Notes: generated from the letters alone by a model not told the origin. Positions 10,420 through 18,183 are shown, numbered from the stretch's first letter. The stretch is DNA of 64,000 bases from Haliea sp. (GCA_002692965.1 NZNC01000005.1:124001-188000), one strand, 5' to 3'. Made by a program: numbers and translations.

Positions 10420-11829
10420 GTGAGTGCATCCGACAACCCGAACAAGCACCCCCTGAGTGTTTACAACACCCTCGGCGGGGAGAAACAGCGCTTCGTGCCC
10501 CGCGACCCCCAGCGCGTGACCATGTATGTCTGCGGGCCTACAGTCTACAACCTGGCGCACATTGGCAACGCGCGCCCGGTGGTGGTGTTCGACGTGCTCT
10601 TCCGTTTGCTGCGACACCTCTACCCGGAGGTGGTCTATGCGCGCAATATCACTGATATCGACGACAAGATCATTGCCGCGGCACAGGCCGGCGAGCGCAG
10701 CATCGACGCGGTGACCGACGAGTTCACCGCCAAGTACCGCGAGGACATGGCGGCCCTGAATACCCTGCGCCCCTCTCTCGAGCCCCACGCGACCCACAAT
10801 ATCGAGGCGATGATCGAGCTCACCGAGACCCTGGTCGAGAAAGGCCACGCCTACGAATCCGCCGGCCACGTGCTGTTTGCCGTCCAGTCCATGCCCGACT
10901 ACGGCAAGCTGTCCGGGCGCTCCCTCGAGGACATGCTGGCGGGGGCCCGGGTGGAGGTCGCGGACTACAAGCGCTACCCCGGGGATTTCGTGCTCTGGAA
11001 ACCGGCGGCAGACAACGAGCCCGGCTGGGATAGCCCCTGGGGCCGTGGCCGCCCCGGCTGGCACCTGGAGTGTTCGGCGATGATTCGGGCGCACCTCGGC
11101 GACAGCATCGACATCCACGGCGGCGGGCGCGACCTGATCTTCCCCCACCACGAGAACGAGATTGCCCAGAGCCGCTGCAGTCACGACGGCGACTTCGTGC
11201 ACTACTGGATGCACAACGCCTACCTGGACATGGACGGGGAGAAGATGTCCAAGTCCCTGGGCAACGTGAAGACGGTGCGGGAGCTGCTGCAGCACTACCG
11301 CGGCGAGGTCCTGCGCTTTGCCCTGCTCTCCGCGCACTACCGCTCGCCCTTGAACTTCTCCGGCGAGCTGCTGGGGCAGGCGGAGTCCGCTCTCGGCAGT
11401 CTTTACAACACCCTGCGGGACGTGCGCCATATCGACGTCGACCCCGAGGCGGTGGAACTGGCCGGCGAGGCCGCCTTCCAGGCGCTCTGTGATGACCTCA
11501 ACACCCCCGGGGCAATCAGTGAGCTGCACGCCCTGGCGCGACAGCTGCACAAGTCGCAGACACCCGTGGAGCAGGCCTGGCTCAAGGCACGCCTGCTGGC
11601 GCTGGGCGGATTGCTGGGGCTGCTGCAGCAGGACCCCGAGGCCTGGATGCAGGGCGGGGTCGACGACGACGGCCTCGACGCTGCAGCCATTGAAGAGAAA
11701 ATTGCCGCCCGGGCCCGGGCCAAGAAGGACAAGGACTTTGCCCTTGCGGATGCCATTCGCGCCGAGCTGCTGGCGGAGGGTGTGGTGCTGGAAGATTCCC
11801 GGGAAGGCACCCAGTGGCGACGGGCCTGA
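10420..11829 (+). CDS. cysS: Cysteinyl-tRNA synthetase
   Basis: A 469-residue class I synthetase charging tRNA-Cys. Motifs are the HIGH-type [10 protein letters not shown] and KMSKSLGN. The zinc ligands that discriminate cysteine are present: Cys in MYVCGPTVY, Cys in WHLECSAM, and His/Glu in [11 protein letters not shown]. The start is GTG at 10420 with GGGAGG about 12 bases upstream. Confidence 0.96.
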   Translation: MSASDNPNKHPLSVYNTLGGEKQRFVPRDPQRVTMYVCGPTVYNLAHIGNARPVVVFDVLFRLLRHLYPEVVYARNITDIDDKIIAAAQAGERSIDAVTDEFTAKYREDMAALNTLRPSLEPHATHNIEAMIELTETLVEKGHAYESAGHVLFAVQSMPDYGKLSGRSLEDMLAGARVEVADYKRYPGDFVLWKPAADNEPGWDSPWGRGRPGWHLECSAMIRAHLGDSIDIHGGGRDLIFPHHENEIAQSRCSHDGDFVHYWMHNAYLDMDGEKMSKSLGNVKTVRELLQHYRGEVLRFALLSAHYRSPLNFSGELLGQAESALGSLYNTLRDVRHIDVDPEAVELAGEAAFQALCDDLNTPGAISELHALARQLHKSQTPVEQAWLKARLLALGGLLGLLQQDPEAWMQGGVDDDGLDAAAIEEKIAARARAKKDKDFALADAIRAELLAEGVVLEDSREGTQWRRA

Positions 11830-11881
11830 GGCCGCTCTCCACCGGGTGAGCCCCGGTTGCGCCGGCCGCCGTGGAGCGGCC
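11830..11881. terminator. Hairpin between convergent cysS and folD
   Basis: An 8-bp inverted repeat GGCCGCTC/GAGCGGCC encloses the 70-odd base gap between two converging genes. A second GC-rich repeat lies inside. There is no T-tract, so it may only pause polymerase or act with Rho. Confidence 0.35.
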
Positions 11882-11907
11882 GGGCAGGGTGAAAGGGTGT
11901 CGGCGTC

Positions 11908-12753
11908 CTAGCCGAGGGATTTCTCCCCGGACTCCACACTCTGCATGATCAGGGTGTTGATGGTCATCGGGCCGACACCGCCGGGTACCGGCGTATAGGC
12001 ACTGGCCTTGTTCACCAGGGGTGCCAGCTCGATGTCACCCACGCCACCCGGGTGGTAACCGGCATCCACCACCACGGCACCGGGTTTCACCCACTCGGCC
12101 TTGATGAACTCGGGCCTGCCCACGGCACCCACCAGAATGTCCGCCTGGGCCACCAGGCCCGGCAGGTCGCGGGTGCGCGAGTGGCAGATGGTGACCGTGG
12201 CATTTTTCTGCAGCAGCATCATGGCCATGGGCTTGCCGAGAATCGGGCTGCGGCCCACGACCACGGCGTGCTTGCCCTCGATCTCGATCTGGTAGTGCTC
12301 CAGCAGCCGCATGATCCCCTGGGGCGTGGCGCAGCCGTAGGCGGGCTCGCCCATGGCCATGCGGCCGAAACCGAGGCAGGTGACGCCATCGACATCCTTC
12401 TCCAGGGCGATGGCGTCAAAGCAGGCGCGCTCGTCGATCTGCTCGGGAACCGGGTGCTGGAGCAGAATACCGTGCACATCCGGGTTGTTGTTCAGCTCGT
12501 CGATCTTTGCCAGCAGCTGTTCGGTGGTGGTCGAGGACGGCAGTTCTACCGCCAGGGACTCCATGCCAACGCGTTTGCAGGCGTTGCCCTTCATGCGCAC
12601 ATAGGTGGCCGAGGCCGGGTCGTCGCCGACCAGGATGGTGGCGAGAATCGGTGTCTTGCCGTCGGAGCGGGCTTTTAGGGCGTCCACGCGCTCGCGCAAT
12701 TCCGCCTCGGTCTGCTGGGCAACCGCCTTGCCGTCGAGTACCAGTGCTGACAT
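11908..12753 (-). CDS. folD: Bifunctional methylenetetrahydrofolate dehydrogenase/cyclohydrolase
   Basis: A 281-residue FolD that converts 5,10-methylene-THF to 10-formyl-THF in one-carbon metabolism. Visible landmarks are [15 protein letters not shown] (catalytic Lys), [16 protein letters not shown], and the Rossmann segment [12 protein letters not shown] with CHSRT. Two ATG codons lie 6 bases apart. The second (12753, [12 protein letters not shown]) is preferred because it aligns with family starts and has GGAAG at better spacing. Confidence 0.96.
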   Translation of the reverse strand: MSALVLDGKAVAQQTEAELRERVDALKARSDGKTPILATILVGDDPASATYVRMKGNACKRVGMESLAVELPSSTTTEQLLAKIDELNNNPDVHGILLQHPVPEQIDERACFDAIALEKDVDGVTCLGFGRMAMGEPAYGCATPQGIMRLLEHYQIEIEGKHAVVVGRSPILGKPMAMMLLQKNATVTICHSRTRDLPGLVAQADILVGAVGRPEFIKAEWVKPGAVVVDAGYHPGGVGDIELAPLVNKASAYTPVPGGVGPMTINTLIMQSVESGEKSLG

Positions 12754-12923
12754 CTGCATGCTTCCTGTCGAAATGTGATGGGGTCCGGGGAGGGCAGCTA
12801 TTGTCCCACGCTGCCCGCGCCCTTGGAAGCGTATCCCCGTCGCCGCGCGCCTGGCCGCGTCCCGGGCCGCCGATATGCGGGGCTCCGGACTCCGCGAGCG
12901 GGCGCACTCGCGGCATTTTGCCG

Positions 12924-12952
12924 TTGACGACCCCGGGTACCCTGAGTATGAT
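12924..12952 (+). promoter_or_regulatory. Sigma-70 promoter of the tRNA-Pro/His/Arg cluster
   Basis: TTGACG (12924-12929), a 17-base spacer and TATGAT (12947-12952), then a GC-rich discriminator typical of growth-rate-controlled stable RNA promoters. It lies about 50 bases before tRNA-Pro, in the gap upstream of folD (opposite strand). Confidence 0.78.
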
Positions 12953-13000
12953 GCGCCCTCCTGAACGCGGGGGTCGAGCGCACCACGGTGTCACTCATCT

Positions 13001-13077
13001 CGGGGTATAGCGCAGTCTGGTAGCGCGCCTGCTTTGGGAGCAGGATGTCGGGGGTTCAAATCCCTCTCCCCCGACCA
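13001..13077 (+). tRNA. tRNA-Pro (anticodon TGG)
   Basis: A 77-nt cloverleaf with encoded CCA. Anticodon stem CCTGC/GCAGG holds the loop TTTGGGA. The T-loop is TTCAAAT. The acceptor stem pairs CGGGGTA with TCCCCCG and so contains one T6-C67 mismatch; all other pairs form (one G-T pair in the T stem). Confidence 0.95.
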
Positions 13078-13136
13078 ATTTGCACGCCACACACGGCAAA
13101 TTGGCACGCCTGTCGTATTCAGACCACGTTTGTTGT

Positions 13137-13213
13137 GGTGGCCGTAGCTCACCTGGTAGAGCACCGGATTGTGGCTCCGGAGGTAGCGGGTTCGAGCCCC
13201 GTCGGCCACCCCA
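13137..13213 (+). tRNA. tRNA-His (anticodon GTG)
   Basis: Acceptor stem GTGGCCG/CGGCCAC, anticodon loop TTGTGGC, T-loop TTCGAGC, encoded CCA. An extra 5' G (position -1, base 13137) pairs with C73, the identity feature of tRNA-His. Confidence 0.96.
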
Positions 13214-13228
13214 TTCCCCTCCCTCATC

Positions 13229-13320
<92 letters not shown>

Positions 13321-13354
13321 ATAAGCGATTTCTGGCTAAGTCTGCCGAAGTCTA

Positions 13355-13391
13355 TAAGTCCAGTTCGCCCCGTAAGTCCACAGTAAGTCCA
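13355..13391 (+). promoter_or_regulatory. Arm-type integrase site array next to attL
   Basis: Three TAAGTCCA-type repeats; the last two are GTAAGTCCA at 13372 and 13383, 11 bases apart. Weaker AAGTCT copies lie just before. The same nonamer occurs twice beside the integrase gene at the other end, as expected for integrase arm sites. No binding data. Confidence 0.6.
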
Positions 13392-13422
13392 TATCGCGCC
13401 GCGAAATACCGGGGGTGCCGTC

Positions 13423-13704
13423 ATGGATAAAGCAGCGTATCGGGTTCGCGCCAGCCTGTTGGCGAAGGCAAAGAAATACCGCGCCAGGTATCCCAGCATC
13501 CCAAGTGGGGCCGGGGTGGTGGTCATCAATCGCGAGGGCGTGGCCGCAGGGTGGATGAACGAGCTCCGCGACCCCGAAGGGTGGGTTCCCGGGTGTCGGG
13601 CTGTCGATGCGGGCGGGGCTGTCTGGATCGCCAGGGGCGGCGATGACTACAACGGCGCTCGGGAATGGGTGGCCCTGCAGCACGGGGTCGCCAGTCATGG
13701 ATAA
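13423..13704 (+). CDS. Hypothetical protein of the element (93 aa)
   Basis: A 93-residue protein not recognised. It opens with a basic stretch (MDKAAYRVRASLLAKAKKYRARYP) and then looks like a compact alpha/beta domain (VVVINREG, WVPGCRAVDAGG, DYNGAREWVALQ). It is the first gene inside the left end, on the + strand, and its last codons overlap the start of the next gene by 8 bases. Those two genes face the rest of the element. A DNA-related role is possible from the basic N-terminus but is not established. Confidence 0.55.
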   Translation: MDKAAYRVRASLLAKAKKYRARYPSIPSGAGVVVINREGVAAGWMNELRDPEGWVPGCRAVDAGGAVWIARGGDDYNGAREWVALQHGVASHG

Positions 13705-14035
13705 AGATATTGCCTTCCTCCTGGAACAGTGGGCCCGCTGGTGCTATGTCGAGCGCGGGGTGCAGCTTGGACTGCCTCACCAGACACCTTTCCGGCGCCT
13801 CCTGGGCTCGACAGTGCCTTCGGCCTGCATCAGTGACCCATTGGCCCAGGCCATCGACCAGGCGGTCGCGGAGGTCTGCCAGCGCAATGAAAAGATCGGG
13901 CGGGTGCTGGTCCCGTACTTCCTGCAGGGCAGGACCACGGTGCAGATCGCGAAGAAACAGGGGGTGAGCCGGCCAACAGTGTCAAAGCGGTTGGCGCTGG
14001 GGGTGTCGATGGTGGGGGAGATACTCGAGAGGTAG
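13697..14035 (+). CDS. Small HTH protein, phage Q/sigma-region-4-like regulator
   Basis: A 112-residue protein whose last 45 residues form a helix-turn-helix of the sigma-70 region 4/ArpU-like kind: YFLQGRTTVQIAKKQ, then GVSRPTVSKRLALG. The N-terminal part (LLEQWARWCYVERG) resembles the opening of phage antitermination-like regulators. ATG 13697 is chosen since the longer in-frame version would overlap the preceding gene fully. In phages such proteins control late transcription. Here it could control the element or sense a helper; that is inference. Confidence 0.6.
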   Translation: MDKDIAFLLEQWARWCYVERGVQLGLPHQTPFRRLLGSTVPSACISDPLAQAIDQAVAEVCQRNEKIGRVLVPYFLQGRTTVQIAKKQGVSRPTVSKRLALGVSMVGEILER

Positions 14036-14073
14036 GGTGTGGCAGGTTCCCACCCGTATCCGAAGCCTTTATT

Positions 14074-14769
14074 TTATTGGTTTTTCTGCGCTCGAGCCTC
14101 CGCTTTCTCCGCGCCCATATCAACAATTGCCTCGAGCCGCTTTTTGCGCTCCTCTCGGTTGACGTACCAGTCTTGGAAAAGAGTTTCGATGAGGTTGATT
14201 AATAGTTCAGCCTCGTTCGGATCAACATCCACAATGAGATTGATGTCTTTTTCCATGTGGGCACCGATGTTTCCGACCTGCCGAACAGTGTCAATTGCTG
14301 CCCAGGTTAGAGGGTCGGTTTTCTCTTTTATTGCTTCGATTTCGTCTACTAGCCGTCCAGGCTTTACAGCCCAGAAGTCACGAATGATTCCTTGTAGACA
14401 ACGCCTCGCTAGAGTGGCTGATGCTTTCGGGCTGTCGTTTCGTATCAGACAAGCCTCGGTGTAATCGTCAAGCAGTGGTTGGGGGATATATTCTGGAAAT
14501 ACCTTGGCACTGGACGGGGGGATTAATGCCCAAGATTTGATGGGTTTCAAAAGCCTTTCCTCACCAGCTCGCCACTCGCTCTCGTATAGCATGGCATTGA
14601 GGCTAAACTTCAAGCACTCGGGATTGGGGCAGACTATGAAAGTTGTATTGAGCGTTCTTCTGCCCTCAGCATTTGCTAGGCGAAGAATGGTAGCGTTTCC
14701 AGTTATGGTATCGGTGATGGTGACATGCCTTTGGCAGTGTGGGCATTGCCAGTTGAATCCGTTGGCCAT
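14074..14769 (-). CDS. DUF4145 domain protein with N-terminal zinc ribbon (cargo)
   Basis: A 231-residue protein. N-terminus: a zinc-ribbon-like pair CPHC (residues about 9-12) and CPNPEC (about 47-52). The remainder matches the DUF4145 helical domain, with the typical YTEACLI, SPKASATLARRCLQGII and VGNIGAH elements. Base composition is clearly lower in GC than the neighbouring element genes, and it lies at the end of the element's left-hand module, both signs of cargo. DUF4145 domains often accompany restriction or other defence genes, but no partner is present here. The start could be 17 codons further upstream (14820); the ATG chosen gives the family-like N-terminus. A role in anti-phage defence is a guess. 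Confidence 0.7.
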   Translation of the reverse strand: MANGFNWQCPHCQRHVTITDTITGNATILRLANAEGRRTLNTTFIVCPNPECLKFSLNAMLYESEWRAGEERLLKPIKSWALIPPSSAKVFPEYIPQPLLDDYTEACLIRNDSPKASATLARRCLQGIIRDFWAVKPGRLVDEIEAIKEKTDPLTWAAIDTVRQVGNIGAHMEKDINLIVDVDPNEAELLINLIETLFQDWYVNREERKKRLEAIVDMGAEKAEARAQKNQ

Positions 14770-14868
14770 CCTGTCGACTTCTTTGGTTGTGGACCGAGTG
14801 CGGCTGACCTTATAACACACGGTCCCCGAGTGCCAGACATGCGATGTGGCGGACAGCTCAGTTCAATT

Positions 14869-15285
14869 TTAAAGTGGCCGTTTCCTCCCGTTCCTGCTGA
14901 AGGGGTTATCCGGCTTCTTCGATCCGGTGGTGTGCACCTTGTGGGTGGTGGCGGGGGTGATGCCGAAGTCACCGCAAAGGGCTCTGTACTGCCCCAGCAG
15001 GTGGCCGCTCGGGGCCTCGCCTGCAGCGTATAGCTGCACGATCTTTCCGTGAATCGCCGCCAGGTGCGCCAGAGCCATCACGCTGGCTTCGGTCAGGATG
15101 CCGGCGCCGTGCAGAAAGCCGGCCAGCTTGTCGAACTCGCGGCGAGCGTGGATATTCGGCAGCCAGTCCGGGGCCTCGGGCACTTCCTCGGCTGCAGGCA
15201 GATCTATCTGCCCAGGCTGGTCACGATCAGGGCGCCGGGTGCCGGATAGCACTTTCAGGTTGGTGGGTTTGCGGGGTCTGGGCAT
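14869..15285 (-). CDS. Phage terminase small subunit, P27 family
   Basis: A 138-residue protein with the family's characteristic opening MPRPRKPTNLKVLSGTRRPD, the central ARREFDKLAGFLHGAGILTEA segment and the end FGITPATTHKV with a basic NPFSRNGRKRPL tail. Small terminases recognise phage pac or cos sites and bring DNA to the large subunit. No large terminase is nearby, as in phage-inducible islands that redirect packaging. A GGAG ribosome site lies about 10 bases upstream of ATG 15285. The reading frame stays open upstream to an ATG at 15477 that overlaps the protease stop, but that extension has no terminase similarity. Confidence 0.82.
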   Translation of the reverse strand: MPRPRKPTNLKVLSGTRRPDRDQPGQIDLPAAEEVPEAPDWLPNIHARREFDKLAGFLHGAGILTEASVMALAHLAAIHGKIVQLYAAGEAPSGHLLGQYRALCGDFGITPATTHKVHTTGSKKPDNPFSRNGRKRPL

Positions 15286-15473
15286 GGCCGAAAAACTCCG
15301 TTTTCTGAATTGACGGTGCAAAAAATTGGGGGGCGCATGGTCTTGTCCCCCAGAGTCTGAGAAACCAACCCTCCCCCTCCCCAGGGCGCTCCGGGCCTGC
15401 TGGGCTGCTCTCTCCGCTGTGTACGGGCTACCAGATAGCGCCAGCCAGGCGCGTGATCTTCCGATCAAGGCGG
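15286..15473. other. 188-bp gap between protease and terminase genes
   Basis: No recognisable gene. A basic, low-complexity open frame continuous with terS begins with an ATG overlapping the protease stop (ATGA). The gap may be a deletion scar where portal or large-terminase genes once lay, or an untranslated leader. Confidence 0.35.
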
Positions 15474-15989
15474 TCATGCAGCCTGTAGGCGGGCGGTCAT
15501 GTAGCGGCGCAGCATCCGGGCCCGGGCATCCTGATTGTTGCTCGACGGTGCGGACCGCGCCGACACTTTACTGGCGGGGTAGGCGGGCAGAGCCACGGTG
15601 CTGATCTCCAACAAGATCACGTCCTTCAAGGTCCGCTCGATCTCACCGCTTGAGGTCTCGCGCCAGCTCTCACCGGCGGCGCCATTCACAAAGAAACTGA
15701 ATGACATGCTGGCCAGATCGCCGCGCTTGACCAGTTCGTGAATGTCCCGGCCCAGGCTGCTCTCGGGCAAGGTCAGTTCGAAGTACAGCCCCCGGTCATC
15801 CTCGGATAGCTTGAGGGTGCGGCTTCGGCTGGACCCCAGCAGGTCAGCCATGTTGTGGTGATGCACCGCGAATATCGGGTGGCCGTCGCTGATCGTCCGG
15901 GCAAACGCTCCCGGTGCGATGATCTCCCGGAAGCCTCCCAGGTCTACCGACCGACTGTTAAACACTGCTGCATGTCCAATCAGTTTCAT
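15474..15989 (-). CDS. HK97-family prohead protease
   Basis: A 171-residue peptidase of the U35 (HK97 gp4) type. The opening GHAAVFNSRSVDLGGFREIIAPGAF is diagnostic. The catalytic His lies in FAVHHHNMADLLG and the Ser in MSFSFFVNG; the DVILLEISTVALPAYPAS strand closes the domain. In HK97-like phages it matures the capsid by cutting the delta domain and scaffold. Here no major capsid gene is present in the element. It overlaps the upstream ORF by 4 bases (ATGA). Confidence 0.85.
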   Translation of the reverse strand: MKLIGHAAVFNSRSVDLGGFREIIAPGAFARTISDGHPIFAVHHHNMADLLGSSRSRTLKLSEDDRGLYFELTLPESSLGRDIHELVKRGDLASMSFSFFVNGAAGESWRETSSGEIERTLKDVILLEISTVALPAYPASKVSARSAPSSNNQDARARMLRRYMTARLQAA

Positions 15990-16228
15990 TGCCCGGCCCC
16001 CAGGTGGACCCCACAGCGGCGCAGCTCACCGGCTACACGCTCCACCTCGGCAGACCAGCGCAGTTCGGCCTCCTTGCTCTGTGCGGTCTGCAGTTTCTCC
16101 CGGGCCTCGATCAGGCGGTTTAACATCCACTTGCGGGCCAGGGGGTGCCGGGCCAGTCCCTTGTACTGGCTCCGGTCTTCTTCGGTCATGCGGATTCGGG
16201 TTCCCGCCTCTGCGCGTTCTGCTTTCAT
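15986..16228 (-). CDS. Hypothetical protein of the element (80 aa)
   Basis: An 80-residue, mostly helical, charged protein (EEDRSQYKGLARHPLARKW, LIEAREKLQTAQSKEAELRW). Not recognised. The coding sequence overlaps the protease start by 4 bases and follows the coiled-coil gene by 9 bases, so it belongs to the same operon. Confidence 0.6.
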   Translation of the reverse strand: MKAERAEAGTRIRMTEEDRSQYKGLARHPLARKWMLNRLIEAREKLQTAQSKEAELRWSAEVERVAGELRRCGVHLGAGQ

Positions 16229-16237
16229 GGTCTGCTC

Positions 16238-16789
16238 CTATGCGGCTTTCATCGCGTCCCGAATGCCTAGGTCGATCATCAACTGCTTCCGCTCGTTCCC
16301 CTCGGGGTAGAGCGCAGCAGCCAGGGCGCGGATCGTGTCGGCCTCGAATACCAGGGCGCTGCCGATATGCGCGGCTTGGTTCCGGGCGGTGATTACAAGG
16401 CGGGCGGCTTGCTGGGCTTCCTGCAGCAGGGCTCGCGCCTTCTCGGCTTGTTCCAGTGCCTTGGCCAGGTTCTTGCGGTGCTGCCCGGCGGCCTTCATTG
16501 CTTCTTCACCCTGGGCAATACCAATGGCCCGGTGCAGCTCACTTTGCTGGCGATGCAGTAGCTTGTCTTCGTCGCGAAGGTCGGCTTCGGACTGGCGGAC
16601 AGCGCGGAGGGCGTCCAGGTCGCCGTCGCCCATCACGTTCTCGATCTCCGCTTCCTTCGCCTTCAGCTCGGTATCGACCTGCTGTATCCGCTGGCTGATC
16701 TCTGCCTTGATCGCTGCCAGCTCTGCAGACGATGCGTTGTTTTTCACCGCTTCGGCGGCCCGTTGTGTAACTGATTTGCGCTTAATCAT
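16238..16789 (-). CDS. Coiled-coil protein of the element (183 aa)
   Basis: A 183-residue protein. Residues about 20-140 are long heptad-like helices rich in Ala, Glu, Gln and Lys (AAIKAEISQRIQQVDTELKA, NLAKALEQAEKARALLQEAQ), and the end is ALYPEGNERKQLMIDLGIRD. No enzyme motif. Position two genes before the prohead protease is where phage scaffold or delta-domain sequences occur, so an internal scaffold or capsid-size-setting role is possible. That is inference from architecture and place only. Confidence 0.65.
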   Translation of the reverse strand: MIKRKSVTQRAAEAVKNNASSAELAAIKAEISQRIQQVDTELKAKEAEIENVMGDGDLDALRAVRQSEADLRDEDKLLHRQQSELHRAIGIAQGEEAMKAAGQHRKNLAKALEQAEKARALLQEAQQAARLVITARNQAAHIGSALVFEADTIRALAAALYPEGNERKQLMIDLGIRDAMKAA

Positions 16790-17013
16790 TGCAGCTTCCT
16801 CTGTTGCCGTTGGGACAAGATGTTTTCCAGGGTGTGCCGGGCGGCCTTTGCTCCGAGGTCGGCCCCGAACACTTCCACCGCGAGGGCAATGCTCGCTCTC
16901 ATCAGGGCGCCAGCCACTACCCGCACAGGTAGCTGGCCGAACTCATCCTCGATGAACCCGAACAGATCCAGCGTTGCCCGGTTCTCTGCTTCCATGTCTT
17001 CGCGGTTTTTCAT
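16786..17013 (-). CDS. Hypothetical protein of the element (75 aa)
   Basis: A 75-residue helical protein (LFGFIEDEFGQLPVRVVAGA, HTLENILSQRQQRKL) with no recognised domain. Its stop overlaps the start of the coiled-coil gene by 4 bases. Confidence 0.55.
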   Translation of the reverse strand: MKNREDMEAENRATLDLFGFIEDEFGQLPVRVVAGALMRASIALAVEVFGADLGAKAARHTLENILSQRQQRKLQ

Positions 17014-17022
17014 GGGGTAATT

Positions 17023-17253
17023 TCACCATGCGTCCAAGGTGATCGCGTGACTCGTCACAGAGCCGGCTGCATCCTCGATGAACCGGGCCAGGGCCTTTGC
17101 GGTCCGCTCCAGGTCGTGCGCTTCCTCGACGGCCAGGTAATTCAACTCAATAAGGGTTTCCACGGTATCTATCTGCACCTCGATCGGCAGGACGCGGATA
17201 CCCGCTACCCGTCGCTCTCGAAGTTTCCTCATCCGTTCCGCTGCCGTCGTCAT
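17023..17253 (-). CDS. Small basic protein of the element (76 aa)
   Basis: A 76-residue protein opening TTAAERMRKLRERRVAGIRVL, a basic Arg-rich start followed by a strand (IRVLPIEVQ) and helices. The layout resembles small phage proteins with a ribbon-helix-helix-like fold, which would bind DNA; the identification is weak. ATG 17253 is preferred over an upstream in-frame ATG because the motif begins there. Confidence 0.55.
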   Translation of the reverse strand: MTTAAERMRKLRERRVAGIRVLPIEVQIDTVETLIELNYLAVEEAHDLERTAKALARFIEDAAGSVTSHAITLDAW

Positions 17254-17310
17254 GCCCTGGGCCTCCCTGTGATTGCCCCGGCGGTGGACTGCCACCGGGG
17301 CGCGGATAGA

Positions 17311-17562
17311 TCACTTGCCTTGCAGCTTCTCGAGGTCGTCCACTGCGGAGTCGATCTCGCCGACAATCACCTGCTCGGCATAGGCCAGGCCCTGCAGCGC
17401 CAGTCCCAGACCTTCCATGTCGCGGTCCCCCAGGTGCTCCAGGTCGGCAGAGCAGTGACGACGCTGCAGCAGTTGGCCCAGGGTCTCCACGCCACCGGCG
17501 GCGATGCTGAGTTGCCGGACGTGGTAGCGGATGCGCTCGTTAATCACTTCGGTCTTAGTCAT
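17311..17562 (-). CDS. Small helical protein, paralogue A
   Basis: An 83-residue protein sharing with the next gene upstream the pattern ETLGxLxxRRHCSADL, then RDMEGLxLxxxGLA and AVxxLEKLQG. The pair is therefore a tandem duplication. Both conserve a His-Cys. Function unknown. The start ATG 17562 lies inside the end of paralogue B (8-base overlap). Confidence 0.62.
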   Translation of the reverse strand: MTKTEVINERIRYHVRQLSIAAGGVETLGQLLQRRHCSADLEHLGDRDMEGLGLALQGLAYAEQVIVGEIDSAVDDLEKLQGK

Positions 17563-17821
17563 CACGGCGCACCCCCTGCAGCTTCTCCAGCTCAATCACG
17601 GCTTCCTCGCTGCTATCCCGGATATGCCCGAGCACAAGCGCCAGCCCTCGGACGGACAGGGCCAGGCCCTCCATATCGCGCTCGGAAAGGCTGTCGAGGT
17701 CGGCGGAACAGTGCCGCCGGTGGATCAGGTCGCCCAGGGTCTCGAGGGCATCGCTGATAACACATACCTCCTCAAAGCCCCGGCGTATGTCGTGGGTCAC
17801 AGTCTCGAGTGTCGGATTCAT
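17555..17821 (-). CDS. Small helical protein, paralogue B
   Basis: An 88-residue protein; see paralogue A for the shared blocks (ALETLGDLIHRRHCSADL here). It adds an acidic/basic tail VRRDD. Start overlaps the stop of the 73-codon gene by 4 bases. Confidence 0.62.
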   Translation of the reverse strand: MNPTLETVTHDIRRGFEEVCVISDALETLGDLIHRRHCSADLDSLSERDMEGLALSVRGLALVLGHIRDSSEEAVIELEKLQGVRRDD

Positions 17822-18039
17822 TGCGCTGCCTCCTCGGTTACGCGGTTTTTGATTTCTTCCAGGTCGCTGGCCAGATACAGGGCGTAGTAGCCCAAGCTCG
17901 CAGTGGCATGCCCGAAGCTGGCCCGGATCTGCTCGCCGTATTCATCGGGGGTCGATGCCGCCACGCCCAGGGCTTCCAGTCCCTCGCCCAGCAGCACCAG
18001 CTTGTGGTGCAGTTCGTCGATTTCCTGTTGTGTGTTCAT
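17818..18039 (-). CDS. Small helical protein, possible third paralogue (73 aa)
   Basis: A 73-residue protein whose core (GEGLEALGVAAS and SLGYYALYLASDLEEIKN) has the same spacing of a LE-LG helix and a closing LEEIK/LEKLQ helix as paralogues A and B, though it lacks RRHCSADL. ATG 18039 has AGGA at about 8 bases. First gene of the left-hand operon after the repeat-rich gap. Confidence 0.58.
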   Translation of the reverse strand: MNTQQEIDELHHKLVLLGEGLEALGVAASTPDEYGEQIRASFGHATASLGYYALYLASDLEEIKNRVTEEAAQ

Positions 18040-18069
18040 GGTTATGGTTCCTCTCGAGTTGGTTGGTGG

Positions 18070-18183
18070 TGCGTCGATGCGTCGATCCTGCGCCAGTCCT
18101 GCGCCAGTCCTAATGACGCAGCAGGGCCAGCGCCCCCAGCGCTGCGCCAATGCGCTAGGGGGGGTATGGGGGGGTGACGCAGC
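18070..18183. repeat. Iteron-like repeats, candidate replication origin
   Basis: The 164-base gap between the helicase gene and the left operon contains TGCGTCGA twice in tandem (18070, 18078), TCCTGCGCCAG twice in tandem (18086, 18097), TGACGCAGC twice (18114, 18175) and a G-rich tract between. TGCGCCA also recurs nearby, once inverted. Such packed repeats beside a rep-type helicase gene suggest an origin or the operon's control region. Confidence 0.45.

Noticed and set aside
15286-15477. N-terminal extension of the terminase small subunit to ATG 15477
   Set aside because: The extra 64 residues are basic low-complexity with no family similarity, and a ribosome site precedes ATG 15285.
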